DNA of 64,000 nucleotides from Multifurca ochricompacta (taxonomy: Eukaryota > Basidiomycota > Agaricomycetes > Russulales > Russulaceae): contig WTXG01000024.1 in assembly GCA_022496185.1 (NCBI GenBank), positions 302,659 through 366,658 of the forward strand, given 5' to 3'. Under the pieces are notes generated by a model. That model was not told the origin of the DNA. It ran no database searches and saw only the letters and a list, made by a program, of their open reading frames with translations. A program made the position numbers and the translations under genes. Shown here piece after piece: positions 12,020 to 22,654 of the stretch (position 1 is its first letter; the number at the start of each line of letters is the position of its first letter).

Positions 12020-13572
12020 GAGGAATTTGGCTAACCGATTTCCCGGGATCCAGTTGTTCGGAGTTTTACAGACAAGTCGGAGTATAATTATGTAATGACA
12101 GGTCGTTGACCGCTCAAGGACAACTAACACAAAGGACGTTGGAAGTGATTGCCAGTGCAAGTTGCGACTATTAGTACGCGTACCAAATAAAGAGTTTTGC
12201 TTATCTCTCCGTAAGTGACTCATCTGATAACAAAAATTTTGCAATTTACCGAGACTGACGGGGACCGGAGGGAGGGTCAAACAGGTTGTCGGATAACCAT
12301 GGCCACTGCCACACACAACCACCTCGGTGTTCAACTTGAACATTGTCGTTTGCGCGAAGACAATAACTGGAGCAACTGAGGTTGGGACGTACCATGTAGC
12401 CATGATCTTTCTTTTCCTTGTGAGTGCACCCTGGTCTACACAACATATCTCTCTCAACAAGTGGTTATTGCCAAACGTTTTGGTTTAGGCATGACTGCCA
12501 CGAGTTTGCCGTCCTCTACGGGATGATCACATTAAATTATGTACAATGAACTGAATCATGGCAATAATCCCTATTTGGCACCTCAACCCCATCTTGTATT
12601 TTTTTTTGTGTTTCTGTGCTGTGCTGTGCCCATTCATTGATGAGGATCCGCTTTCAGGTTTCCCAAAATCGAACAAGAATGAACAAAAAGCGGGTAGTAC
12701 TGATGTGTGTACAGGTTGCGCCTCATGCCAGTGGGCCCGATGATCTTCCCGTAAGAGGTCGAGGTTTTTTGATCCCAAATCGGTGAGCTCGCGAGGTCAA
12801 CGCCAGTCTGTGTATTCTGTCCGAGTCCCCATGTCCCGAGCCTACCAGGGCAAAGGAAAGGTTGGAAGAAACATCTTAGAGGAGAGTGATGCTTCCTGTG
12901 TAGGGGCACAATGTGTGTAGAGTAAAGCAACGATTACGTGGCAAAAAAATAAAAAAAGAGTGTAGGATTAGGGTACTCTGTTCTGTTGCCCTGCATATAC
13001 ACCCCACAGTAAACCTCCCCCTCCCACGTACACTAGCAACGGCATATACCTTCCCTGCTCTTCTCCCCTCCCCCTCTCCTCGCCCCCTCATCCAGTACGC
13101 TCGGTGGTGAGACTAATTCCTTTAGGCTGAACGACGTTGCCTACCTTCATCGGCCATCCCATGCCAGTCAGTCAATGATAGTCAATGATAGAAGGCCAAC
13201 ACCCTGTATAGTCCTCCCGCTCCCGCTCCCATCCCGTATGCACGATGGCTTGTAATAAATGGTACTACCCCTCAATCCCAGTTCCTGCTAAATGTGTGGT
13301 TGTGAATTTCTACTGGGGTACGTCCGTCGTCTGAGCTACTCTATGTCAAACCACAGTTCCAAGGGTTATATCTGAAATAAGAAAAGATTGCGAGGGGTAC
13401 AGGCAAACTGGAAGTATACACGGGTCATGGCGGTCGTACAGTAGGCAATGGAAAATCTCATAATATATGCGGCGCTGGCAAAAGCTGCTCTCTACCCGAA
13501 CCCCTTCCTCTCATGGACCAACTTCTTCTTCGGTTGGCCCATAGATGTCGGTCTGGCAAGCACTAGAAACGA
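12020..13572. repeat. Segmental duplication, copy 2 (matches 7141-8663)
   Basis: Near-identical to 7683-8663 from about 12473 on, with looser similarity further left. The shared text ends at GCAAGCACTAGAAACGA (13557-13573), after which copy 1 continues into the partner gene and copy 2 jumps into the kinase gene, marking a deletion breakpoint. Confidence 0.8.
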
Positions 13573-13575
13573 CTG
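13492..13575 (-). pseudogene. Remnant terminal exon of the partner gene, unit C
   Basis: On the minus strand the frame ending at the TAG (plus 13492-13494) reads a tail with SFLVLARPTSMG and ends HERKGFG, aligning with the last exon of the unit B partner (8581-8676). Nothing of exons 1-3 remains: sequence beyond about 13575 is kinase exon 4 in the opposite direction. A deletion therefore removed the rest of the partner, the shared promoter and the first half of the kinase. Confidence 0.75.
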
Positions 13576-14193
13576 CACAAAGGCAAGCATCGTGCTGGAA
13601 CCATCGGGAATGTACCTTGAGTCCTTCCACCCAGTCGCGATCAATCGAAACAGAGGCTTTCGAAATAAACTTAAGGCATATTCGCGTACCCGACGCCCCC
13701 CACGGTACCTACTCATTGATTTTGGGCTTTCTCGTCGATACGATCCTGATAACGGCCCTCCGCTCGATAAGCCTCTGCGTGGCGGCGACAAGTCTGCACC
13801 AGAACATCGAGATCGTGACACACCATGCAACCCTTTCCCAACCGATATATATTATATTGGGAATCTAGTTAGGGAGCAATTCGCCCAGGTTCGTCTTCTT
13901 TGTGCGCCCAAAGGAAACCTAACGAATCGTCTCAGGAATACCATGGGTTCGAGTTCATGGATCCTCTAGTTGCTGACATGACTTTGGATGACCCCCAAAG
14001 ACGTCCCACAGCTCAAGAGGTCGTCTCACGCTTCGAGGAGATCAAGCGCGGACTTGGCGTGTGGAAACTGAGGTCACGAATTGCGCGCAGGAATGAGATT
14101 TGGCCAGTGGCAGTATTGAGATCTGTCAGTCATTTGTGTCGCACTGCTGATCACGTCCTCGCTCGAAATGCGGCGATACCGGAGCCTCGATAA
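13573..14193 (+). pseudogene. 5'-truncated kinase-fold gene, unit C
   Basis: Two exons remain (to 13888, then 13936-14193), equivalent to exons 4 and 5 of copies A and B; the final exon is again exactly 258 bp. The ATP lobe and the HRD are absent, and the catalytic Asn position reads Ser (DCTKASIV). DFG (IDFGLSR) and the GGDKSAPEH segment remain. The frame is open leftward to an ATG at 13448, which could give 232 residues, but its first about 40 codons are antisense to the partner gene's last exon, so that N-terminus is accidental. It cannot be an active kinase; expression is unknown. Confidence 0.8.
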
Positions 14194-15479
14194 TTCGTCT
14201 TTGTATGCCTTTTCATATAGCGCGTTGTTGTTGTTTTCACACCTTACACTCATTATAACCCTTGTCGTTCCTTTTCCACTTAGCTATGGATATACAACAC
14301 TAGCGTTTTACCAAAAATTTGTTCGAGTGAGCATGCACTCACAAGAGTTCAGTGAGAATCTGAGCCAATCATGTTGCTTTCCCAAGTCACGAGCAACAAC
14401 ACGACATTGCCTTGCAACTTTTGATTATATTATGTAAGAGCAAACGTGTTCAGGGGCGCGGTTTTGGTTCGTGGGTTTAGGTCAAGGCGTGGTGGTGGCA
14501 ACTCGTTCCAGGGCCACATGCACACGTGTCACCTCATGGACTCACCCAGTGGGGTACCCTCCTTTTTCCCTGGCGGTGGAAGCGAGCTTGTTACGGGTGT
14601 GATAGGATATGTTGTCACGCGGCTGTGAAGGGTGGGCCTGCCAGCCTGTATACATGTGATAGATTAAACGACGATAGCGACAAATGCTCCGGCCTGGAAT
14701 CAAAGCATAGTCGAATGTTGAGCTTACTGACTGCAGAGGTCATGAGCATAGCGGCACCCTCGCCTCTCGGTCTAGGTACATATTGACTGAGATCGCGCGA
14801 GCGCAGGAAGGAACGACAACAGACAGACAAAGAACAAGAAGGAATCCAGGTTCCGATTCCGATTACCGGGAACTCCGAGCGCGGAGTTTGTTATTAGATC
14901 AAGGGCGGAGTTCCGCGGATTGAGACCAATTGATCGGCTCACCTAGCAGTTTACTTTTCACTTTTCGCACTTTTTCTCACTTTCAACATTGAAATGGATG
15001 CCATTTATTGTTGGAAAACAATTGTCAGGCTAGCAGGAGTGCGTGCGCTCCGTTGTTGAAAATGTGAAATGCCCAGAAAGAGAAAGTGGCGTGGATAGTA
15101 TTTTTAAGTATAGTCAGTGCTAATGCTAGTGCTAGTGCCAGTACCAGTGCCCAGTATCACAATAAGGGTATTCTCTGTCCCAGCCCTTTGGCTGATTTGC
15201 TTGCTCATGCTCGTCGCCAAAGAAAATGGCAATCGATATCATGATTGCAGCTTAACATTAACATTAACATTTAACATAACAATGATGATCAAGCTACCGG
15301 GCCGGTAAATACCGGTTGCCCTCAAGGCTCTACAAACTGCATTCAAGAGGGCTGCTGCGATCCACACGATCCACGACTGCGACTAGGACTGTACTGCTTG
15401 AAAACCCTCTCTTCTCCTCTTCTTTACTTTCTTCGATTTCTATTTGACAAATTCATTCTTCATCTCCTAAGATTTGTAG
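14194..15479. other. Intergenic region and upstream region of the inhibitor-2 gene
   Basis: No gene supported. It holds short GCTAGTGCTAGT-like and ACATTA repeats (15115-15280) and a strongly pyrimidine-rich stretch just before the next ATG (15405-15465), typical of fungal core promoters. Confidence 0.5.
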
Positions 15480-16566
15480 ATGTCTACTGCCCAACCATCG
15501 GCCGTACCACCACCTACCCGTAGTGCATCTACTTCCAAACCCAAGGGTATTTTGAAGAATGCTCCTCCTGCGCCAGGGAGTGTACCCCAACAGTATGTGA
15601 CTCTTTTAATCGATTTCGGTTCAGCGTCTGATTGCATTCATCTCTCTTCTCCCCTTTTCCCCAACTTATAACTCACGTGTTTCCTATCTGCTACGATCGC
15701 GCCCGTCTACAACTCCGTGAATCGTTCTTTAATTTCCATATTTGTTATATCGCATTGTTGGATTATTCCATCGCACTGTCGTTATTTGACGACATCCAAC
15801 TGAAACCCTGTTATCGTCATTCCTGGTTCAGCTTGCAATGGGATGAGGCGAATCTCGCGCTAACAGAACTGCAGAAGGATAGTCAGATGAAGATTACGGA
15901 GCCGAAGACACCATACGTACGCTACAACGCTGAGCTTGACGAAGTCGAAGGTGGTGAGTACCCACTGTCCCCATCTCGCGTGCGCCACTTTGCCCATCAC
16001 GTGGCGAACGCAGATATCCCAACGTTCGACCTTGGGAAATCATCCGCTCCCTCCCCACCACCTGCTTCACCGTCGCCGATAGAACCACCGTCCCCACGGC
16101 GTGCCTCATTTTCCACAGGGAAGCGACCGGGACGCTCGAGCAGCGGCAGCTCGAGCCGTAGCACGAGCTTCAGCATCCCCTCTGATGTTACACGTGGCGA
16201 AGTCCAAGAAGAGGCAAGCAGCGATGAGGAGCCCATGACGCCTGAAGGTATGCAACTATTCCAACGAAGCAATCGCATCAGGAGGGGGTAGGCGATCATA
16301 TGTAAACTAACCTCGTCTATGACAGCGGCTGCGAAGCACGATGCTTTCCTGCGGGCGCGAGGTCGTCATTATTCGAACGAAGCAGAGGCGATGAAGGTTC
16401 GCTCGTGCACTTTCTCCTGCAACCGTGTTTCCGCCCTATTCTGCTTTGCGCGCTGACTGGTGGGTCCGGTTCACAGCGCGCGGCTCAGCTTATGGAGGAA
16501 GAGGAGGAAGAGTCGCCAGGTGAACCTGCGGTGCCACAGGTGCCCAAGCTCAATGGCACCGCTTGA
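15480..16566 (+). CDS. GLC8: Protein phosphatase inhibitor 2 / GLC8-type PP1 regulator
   Basis: Exons 15480-15592, 15832-15953, 16014-16247, 16326-16396 and 16477-16566 give 209 residues, all in phase. Three hallmark segments of the inhibitor-2 family are present in order: KGILKN at residues 22-27, WDEANL at 41-46 and [14 protein letters not shown] at 57-70. The last contains the PxTP threonine (64) that GSK3-type kinases phosphorylate in animal homologues. Next comes a Ser/Pro-rich, likely disordered region, then an EEEEEE stretch near the C-terminus. Known family role: binds and regulates the type 1 phosphatase catalytic subunit (Glc7 in yeast), in nucleus and cytoplasm. The 239-bp first intron is long for this genome; an extra small exon there is not excluded. 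Confidence 0.9.
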
Positions 16567-17209
16567 GCCCACCTACTCGAGACTCGAGATTTTTTGATAG
16601 AACGGAAGGATGGACGCTTTAGGTGAAGTATTTTTTTGTTTTGTGTAGATCAACCTGACGCACTGTCTGGGTTCTCTCCCTTTGTTCTTCTCTCCTATGC
16701 TTTTTTACACCGTTGTTTTCCATTCTATGTAATTTGACTCGTGCATTTGTACGTATTCTTGACTTACTGACCGAAACCGCAAATCGCCTGAGTCGGAGTC
16801 ACGCGAGACTTGCCTACTGATCCTTCCTGATTCTGATTCATTTTGTTTTATCGGCCATCACAGTCCTTCGCTTCTTCGACAACCGTCATGTGACCTCAAA
16901 TCGATAGAGGTTCCAGCTAGATTAGACGCACGGAACGGCCAATGTCATCTCATTCCCGTAGGTGTCTGATTGTGTGACCATCTGCGTGCGATACGCTTGG
17001 CAATTTCACTCGTGCTCAGTCATCGGCGAACCTCTCGACGCAATCAGTCTTGATTTATATCAGCGTTGCTCCGCACGGATGGGTATGCATTGGCGGCGTA
17101 CTAATCATACTAAATCCAGTTGTCTTTGCTACAGTGGGGCAAGTAAGGTGACCTCCCCCCAGAAAACAAGTGAAAAGTGAGAAAAGAAAAAAGAAGAGTG
17201 AGAGCAAGG
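16567..17209. other. Spacer between the inhibitor-2 and alcohol-oxidase genes
   Basis: Contains the 3' end of the inhibitor-2 gene and the upstream region of the next gene. The ORF at 16962-17180 has no recognisable feature. A-rich sequence directly precedes the ATG at 17210. Confidence 0.5.
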
Positions 17210-20100
17210 ATGTCCACTCCAAACAATATCAACGAAGAATACGATATTATCATCGCAGGCGGTACGGACGAACACTTCTCCTCATTCCCACTTCCCTCTC
17301 GCCTGTCTTTTTTTTTTTTTCTTTCTTTTCTTAAAGGGTGAACGGATGTTTTGATAGGCGGTACTGCGGGATGCGTGGTCGCTGGTCGTCTCGCCGCGGC
17401 TGACCCGGACCTGCGGATCCTTATCATCGAGGCGGGCCCTACGACGTATAACAAACCTGCGCATACGGAACCGGCACGCTACCTGAGCCATCTCGCACCA
17501 GGTTCACGCACAATTCGCGCGCACGCAAGTCAGCCAAGTGCAGCGCTTGGTAACCGATCCGTGGTCGTGCCCTGCGCTCAATGTTTGGGTGGTGGAGGGA
17601 GCATCAACTGTGCGTGTTCCTTCCCCCTACCCTCCCCTTTTTCTTTTTCGGTCCAAGTCTCAGAAGTCGCTAACGGGAGGGTGTGTGTGTGTGCGTGTGT
17701 GTATGCTCGGGGATTTTCTACCAGTCACGATGTATACCCGTGCGTCCGCCTCGGACTACGATGATTGGGAAAAGGTGTATGGGAATCCTGGATGGGGCTC
17801 CAAGGACCTCATTCCACTCCTCAAAAAGGTGCGATGAGACCTTTCTTTTTTTTTAAAAAATAAAAAAGGGAGAGGGGTGGGATAACGATCAGTTGAGACT
17901 TAAATTTACCGCGCTCGCATTGGCAGACAGAGACGTACCAGCTCACCACCGGTGGTCCAACGCATGGTGCCGACGGTCCGCTGAAAGTCTCCGAGGGTTC
18001 GTTCTTCACGGATATCGGACAACAGTTCCTTCAAGTTGCGCGGAAATTGGACCCCGACCGTGCTCAAAAGCCAGATGATTCTGATACCAATGATCTCGAA
18101 ACCATAAATGTGTACACTGTAGGTGCCTCACCCTTGACGCATTTCCCCCCCTGTTAATGTGTCGATCCTATATGGCTCCTCGATGGTGATCGAACGATGG
18201 GTAGAGATGGTTGAAGTGAGCGCATATATCTCGTACTGAATGATGGAATTGTTGAACCCCTTCAGGTGGATTGATGCAGAAACGGGTAATCGCTCCGACG
18301 TTCCGCATCACCTGATCTATCCTCTCAAGGAGACTCGTCCTCACTTGCATTTTTTGACTGGCATCCATGTGAAACATATCACCTTCGATAGGTGAACTTA
18401 AACCTTTCTCCCTTCTTCTATAACCATTAAAATTAAATTATTATTATTTTTCAGCGATAATCGAGCGACGGGCGTTGGGTATGCACTCAATCCACTCTTT
18501 CATCCAGATAGCCCTTTAGAAACACGTACTGTCCGCGCAAAAAAGTTGGTGGTCGTCTCTGCTGGTGCTTTCGGTACCCCTGGAATACTGGAACGTTCTG
18601 GGATTGGATCCAAGAGTGTACTAGACCATGTTGGAATTCAGCAGCGGGTGGACTTGCCTGGTGTCGGCAAAAATTACCAAGGTTCGCCCGCGCTCGACAG
18701 TCATGGGTAATTGAGGGCCCGCAATTTTTCTGACAATTTTCAGATCACAATGGTATGGACATCCCGTACTTTGCTGCCGAAGAGGCACAGACGTTCGATG
18801 CAATCTTCTTGGGTGGCGACGGAGAAGGGGATGGTATGTCATTTCTCTTTCCCTCTCTCCATCTGAAGACTTGAACAACCTAAAAAAATCTACACTCGTT
18901 AGCTGCTACTAAGAAAAAATATCTTTCACACAAGTACGCCTAATTTTTCTTATTTTTGGTCTACTTTTGACTGAATAAGATCATTAGTTCTATTGACGCG
19001 GGTGTCAAGTGGCGCCCTAACCCCTCAGAGCTGGCCGAACTTGGTCCAGAATTCAAGAAGGAGGCATGGGATCCTTACTTTGCTAATGCCCTCGACAAAC
19101 CCGTCTTGTGGCTCGGGGAAGGTGCCGGGTGCGTACTTGAACTCATTCGCTGAGCCGTGGTATAAACTAAGATTTACGGGCGTAACTTACAGGCTCCTTG
19201 GCGATCCCACTCTAGTACCGCTGAGAAAATACTTTACACTTGCATTCTTCACCGTGAGCACGACACCACCACTAGCAGTCCATAGAGGGCTACTCATACC
19301 CCTTTAACATTCTGATACGTGCATATTGCAGTATTACCCACTCGCGCGCGGTCATGTCCACATCACCCATGCCGAGGACGTATCCGCCCCGCTGGACTTT
19401 GTCCCCGGTTACTTCGAATCGTCAGTTCCGCTCTACATTCAGTCCTCTGCACATAAACTGATGTTTTTTTTTTCTCTCTTTTCTTTTCTTACGACAGGAA
19501 GGCAGACATTACGCCCTTGATATGGGGTTACAAAACCGCCCGCGAGATCGCGCGGCGCATGCCTCATTACCGCGGCGAGCCGCGCGCTCTACACCCTGCG
19601 TTTGAGCCTAGTGGACCTGCAGCAGTTGTAGATCATGCAGATGGACCCGTCGCCGCTGATACACCGCCGATCGTGTATTCGGAAGAGGATGAACGCGAGT
19701 TGGAAGTGTTTGTACGAGCGGCAGGTGAGTTTTGACAAACATATCATGATCCTCGTCGTTGAGGGCTGATTAAACTTATTGCTCCCTCCACCAAAAGTGA
19801 TAACGATGTGGCATTCGGTGAGATTTATCGAATTGTCAGCTCGACGGATCTCGATCTAACTTTTTTATTTTTTAATTCTTTATATATACCTAGATTGGTT
19901 CATGCGCCATGAGACCCCGCGAACAGGATGGCGTCGTCGATCCTCGTCTGAACGTTTATGGCGTTCGTAATCTGAAAGTCGCGGATCTATCGATCGGTCC
20001 TGGGAACGTCGCTGCGAATACGTATTCGACTGCGTTGGTCGTCGGGGAGAAGGCTGCGGTGATCATCGCGGAGGAGCTAGGTATCAAAGGCGTCATCTAA
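17210..20100 (+). CDS. Alcohol-oxidase-type GMC flavin oxidoreductase
   Basis: Fifteen exons: 17210-17261, 17358-17609, 17725-17828, 17927-18118, 18205-18215, 18266-18391, 18455-18681, 18744-18833, 18903-18933, 18988-19128, 19193-19253, 19332-19420, 19498-19724, 19798-19817, 19894-20100. They sum to 1830 nt (609 residues) with every phase matching. The N-terminus has the FAD-binding GGGTAGCVVAGR dinucleotide fold, then GGGSINFTMYTRASASDYD, which resembles methanol/alcohol oxidases (including a Phe after SIN). The C-terminus has WHS (His about 540) and NTYST (Asn about 583), the GMC catalytic pair, in the alcohol-oxidase context SCAMRPREQ. Family chemistry: oxidation of a primary alcohol by O2 to aldehyde and H2O2; in wood-decay fungi this can supply peroxide. 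Substrate is inferred. The C-terminus lacks an evident SKL-type peroxisomal signal. Confidence 0.88.
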
Positions 20101-20593
20101 GGAGGGACTGGTTCGGCCTGAGGTGGGTCGGAGGGCGTATGTAACCATTGTAAGGATGGCTCGGGCGTTGGACGCGAAACCTCCGGTCATCACCACTTCT
20201 GGCGGGACCCGTTTGCTCTCATTCTTCCATACCATACTGTCAATAAATTTTCTAACATTTGCCTGACTTTAGTTTTGGACAGACTCTGACACTGGTGCAA
20301 AGTGCAATTGATCCATGGTACAAGTAATTCTACTTAGCATATCACAGGGATTGTGCACATTTCAGGCTGCTTGCCTATTCTTTTCCTTATACCCGGCTAC
20401 CTGGTTTCTCCCTTGATCCCTTTTGCTTATTCCACTTTTGTTCACCCCACATGGCTTCACCTCTCTTATCTTCTAAAACATTCCTTCAGCTAGGTCTCTC
20501 CACAAGTATATAAGGGTACATACAATGCTTGTAGTAGACCAGCCAGTGAGCAAGCAACCTAGGAATCTCTCTCTCTTTCTTTTCTCTTCTTGT
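20101..20593. other. Downstream flank; possible truncated LTR
   Basis: No coding potential. From about 20285 the sequence is pyrimidine-rich with a TATATAAGGG box (near 20507) and then a CT-rich tract, a layout like the promoter half of an LTR. No partner LTR or TSD was found in the window, so this is only a suggestion. The sequence is cut by the hAT-like element at 20594. Confidence 0.3.
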
Positions 20594-22024
20594 TAGTGAT
20601 TGTCAAGGGTTTTCATACCCACGTGGGTAAGTGCCACAGGTTTTGCTGGGTATGGGTATGGGTATATGGCTCCCAACCTGTGGAAACCTGTACCCGCATG
20701 GCAGGTTTGGCAGGTATAGGTGCCAATCATGCATTGACAAGATCAGTAGAAATTCTAAGATAAAACACATCTGCAGCCACAAAAATAAAAGATCTTGTCT
20801 GATGTATGCTATAGGGTATCTTTAAATATGTTCTAGTATTATCATATGAAATATCAAAGCAGATCAACAGTGCGATGTAAAATAAAAGTGTTATCAGTGA
20901 TCCACTTCTTGAAAATCATGATGCACCTGTTTTATCAATGCGCGACCAATTCTGCCAGTCTGGCACTATCTAAAATACTCTCTAGACTACTTTAGACTAT
21001 AATATAATCAAATTATCAAATTAGTTTACTGAAACAAGGCCCGCGTGTATCTACAAGCTGCATGGGGCAGCGACTACATTGCATCGCATGGCGGTCTGAC
21101 CTCCTTCCTATTAAGGAAGGTTGACTTAAACACACCAGGACAGTCGCGCTTGTATGAAATGAAAGCAGAATAATAAAATAATAATGTAAATAAAGGATCC
21201 ATTTAATCTTCTGAACATAAACCAACAATTTTTGAGGGATCTTGAGTAGCCATAAATGAACGCATTGTGTCCAAGTGCTTATCTCCTTGACCGGGATGGC
21301 CTGGGCCATTTATCTGAAATGCACAGAAATGCAAAGAACAGTCACGCTCATATAAAATTGAAACCAGAATAATAAAATAAAAATGGAATAATAAATTATC
21401 TTAATCTTATGAACATAAAATAGGAATCTTTGAGGGATCTTGAGTAGCCATAAATGAATGTGTTGTGTCCAAGTGCGTATCTCCTTGACTGGGATGTCCC
21501 GGGCTGGATGTCTGAAATGCGTGATGCAAGTAAAGAACTTGCATGCATTTCATTTCATGGGTAACCCAGGTATCAAAACAATTATCCAGGGGTTACCCCT
21601 GCAAATTGCTATGTGTTCATCAAATTATTTTGCATTTTGTGTGGTTATCTGACAGGTTTTTCATCAATGTTCTATAACATCCTATCTAATCATCTCTGTA
21701 TACTGTATTTTAGTTGTGCTTGTATAAAATTGAAAGCAGAATAATAAAATAAAAATGGAATAATGAATTATCTTAATCTTCTGAACATAAAATAAGAGTC
21801 ATTGAGGGATCTTAAGCAGCCACAAATGAATGTGTTGTGTATCTTCTTGGTCTGGGAAGGCCCAGGCTGGGTATCCGAAATGCGCGATGCAAGTAAAGAA
21901 CTTGCACATGTTTTCACGGGTGACCCGCAGGTAACCCATGGGTTACCCATACCCGTAGTGATGGGTACAGGTACAGGTATGGGTACCAATGAGGATACCC
22001 CAGGGTTAACCCTGCCAATCACTA
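20594..22024. mobile_element. hAT-like non-autonomous element, copy 1
   Basis: Starts TAGTGATTGTCAAGGG and ends with CCCTGCCAATCACTA, an imperfect terminal inverted repeat. Both subterminal parts are packed with GGGTA(T/C)GGGTA repeats. There is no transposase ORF. It matches 54916-55919 plus 61674-61900, but is longer because an internal block with AATAATAAAATAAAAATGG occurs three times (near 21170, 21370, 21740). Where copy 2 has CpG this copy often has TpG or CpA. Flanks (CTTCTTGT versus GCTCCAAC) show no TSD, so one side may have been rearranged. Superfamily assignment rests on TIR text and on copy 2. Confidence 0.7.
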
Positions 22025-22039
22025 GCTCCAACCACCTGC

Positions 22040-22632
22040 TGTTACAAACCCTGCCATGTCGTCCTGTTTCCCTTTTCTTTCACGTGATTTGCTGTTTGGT
22101 CGTGCATGCCCCTTGTTGATTGTGTTTTGACTGGCTTTGCATCTGTTTGCCCCTTATCTATGACCTGACTTCTTTCTTATCTCTGACTCATACTTTACCT
22201 ACAAACTCTTACGTATTTTCCCACCAGAATCACGGCTATACCAGATTCATCTACATATATTCGCACCTGGCCCACCTTGACTCCGTTCCCCATTTGGTTA
22301 GATTACGACTTCGTTGATACATCAAGTACGCTACTCTGATTCAGACTCTGATCTCTATTATGTATATAAGGCCTGTCTAGATAGCCTGTATGCCTTAGAC
22401 TCGACTTCTTAATTGACTTGGTGCATTACCTTCTGGGTGATCCTAAGACCCGGCTTCTGAATTGTCTCAGTGCTTCTGGCACTCTTCCACTCACTGATAC
22501 TAAGGGATTAGCTCCTTGGTGTTGACTCCTCATCAGACCTCCATGTACTTGAAAGACAGTGCACACTTGACTTTGTAGTTTTGCTACGCGACTTGCCACA
22601 TGTCGTGCTGAATGCCCGCACCAGGTGTTACA
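22040..22632 (+). repeat. 5' LTR of element A (LTR4 family)
   Basis: Contains TATATAAG (22373-22380) and, about 20 bp downstream, AGACTCGACTT (22397-22407), the presumed start of the transcript, which is complementary to the primer-binding site at 22635-22645. Confidence 0.9.
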
Positions 22633-22634
22633 TT

Positions 22635-22645
22635 AAGTCGAGTCT
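22635..22645 (+). promoter_or_regulatory. Self-priming primer-binding site of element A
   Basis: AAGTCGAGTCT lies two bases after the LTR and is the exact reverse complement of AGACTCGACTT at 22397-22407 in the LTR, just downstream of the TATA box. No TGG-type tRNA primer site is present. This matches the Tf1/sushi mechanism, in which the first 11 nt of the transcript fold back to prime reverse transcription. Confidence 0.75.
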
Positions 22646-22654
22646 CCTCCCACT

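Noticed and set aside
13448..13572. Novel N-terminal domain of the unit C kinase
   Set aside because: The stretch is the reverse complement of the partner gene's last exon and 3' flank; the open frame is fortuitous.
15480..16566. Inhibitor-2 gene as part of the kinase/partner system
   Set aside because: It is single copy, has its own conserved eukaryotic role and is not included in the repeated units.
20285..20593. Solo or truncated LTR downstream of the alcohol oxidase
   Set aside because: A TATA box and CT-rich tract are suggestive, but no second copy, TG..CA ends or TSD could be shown.
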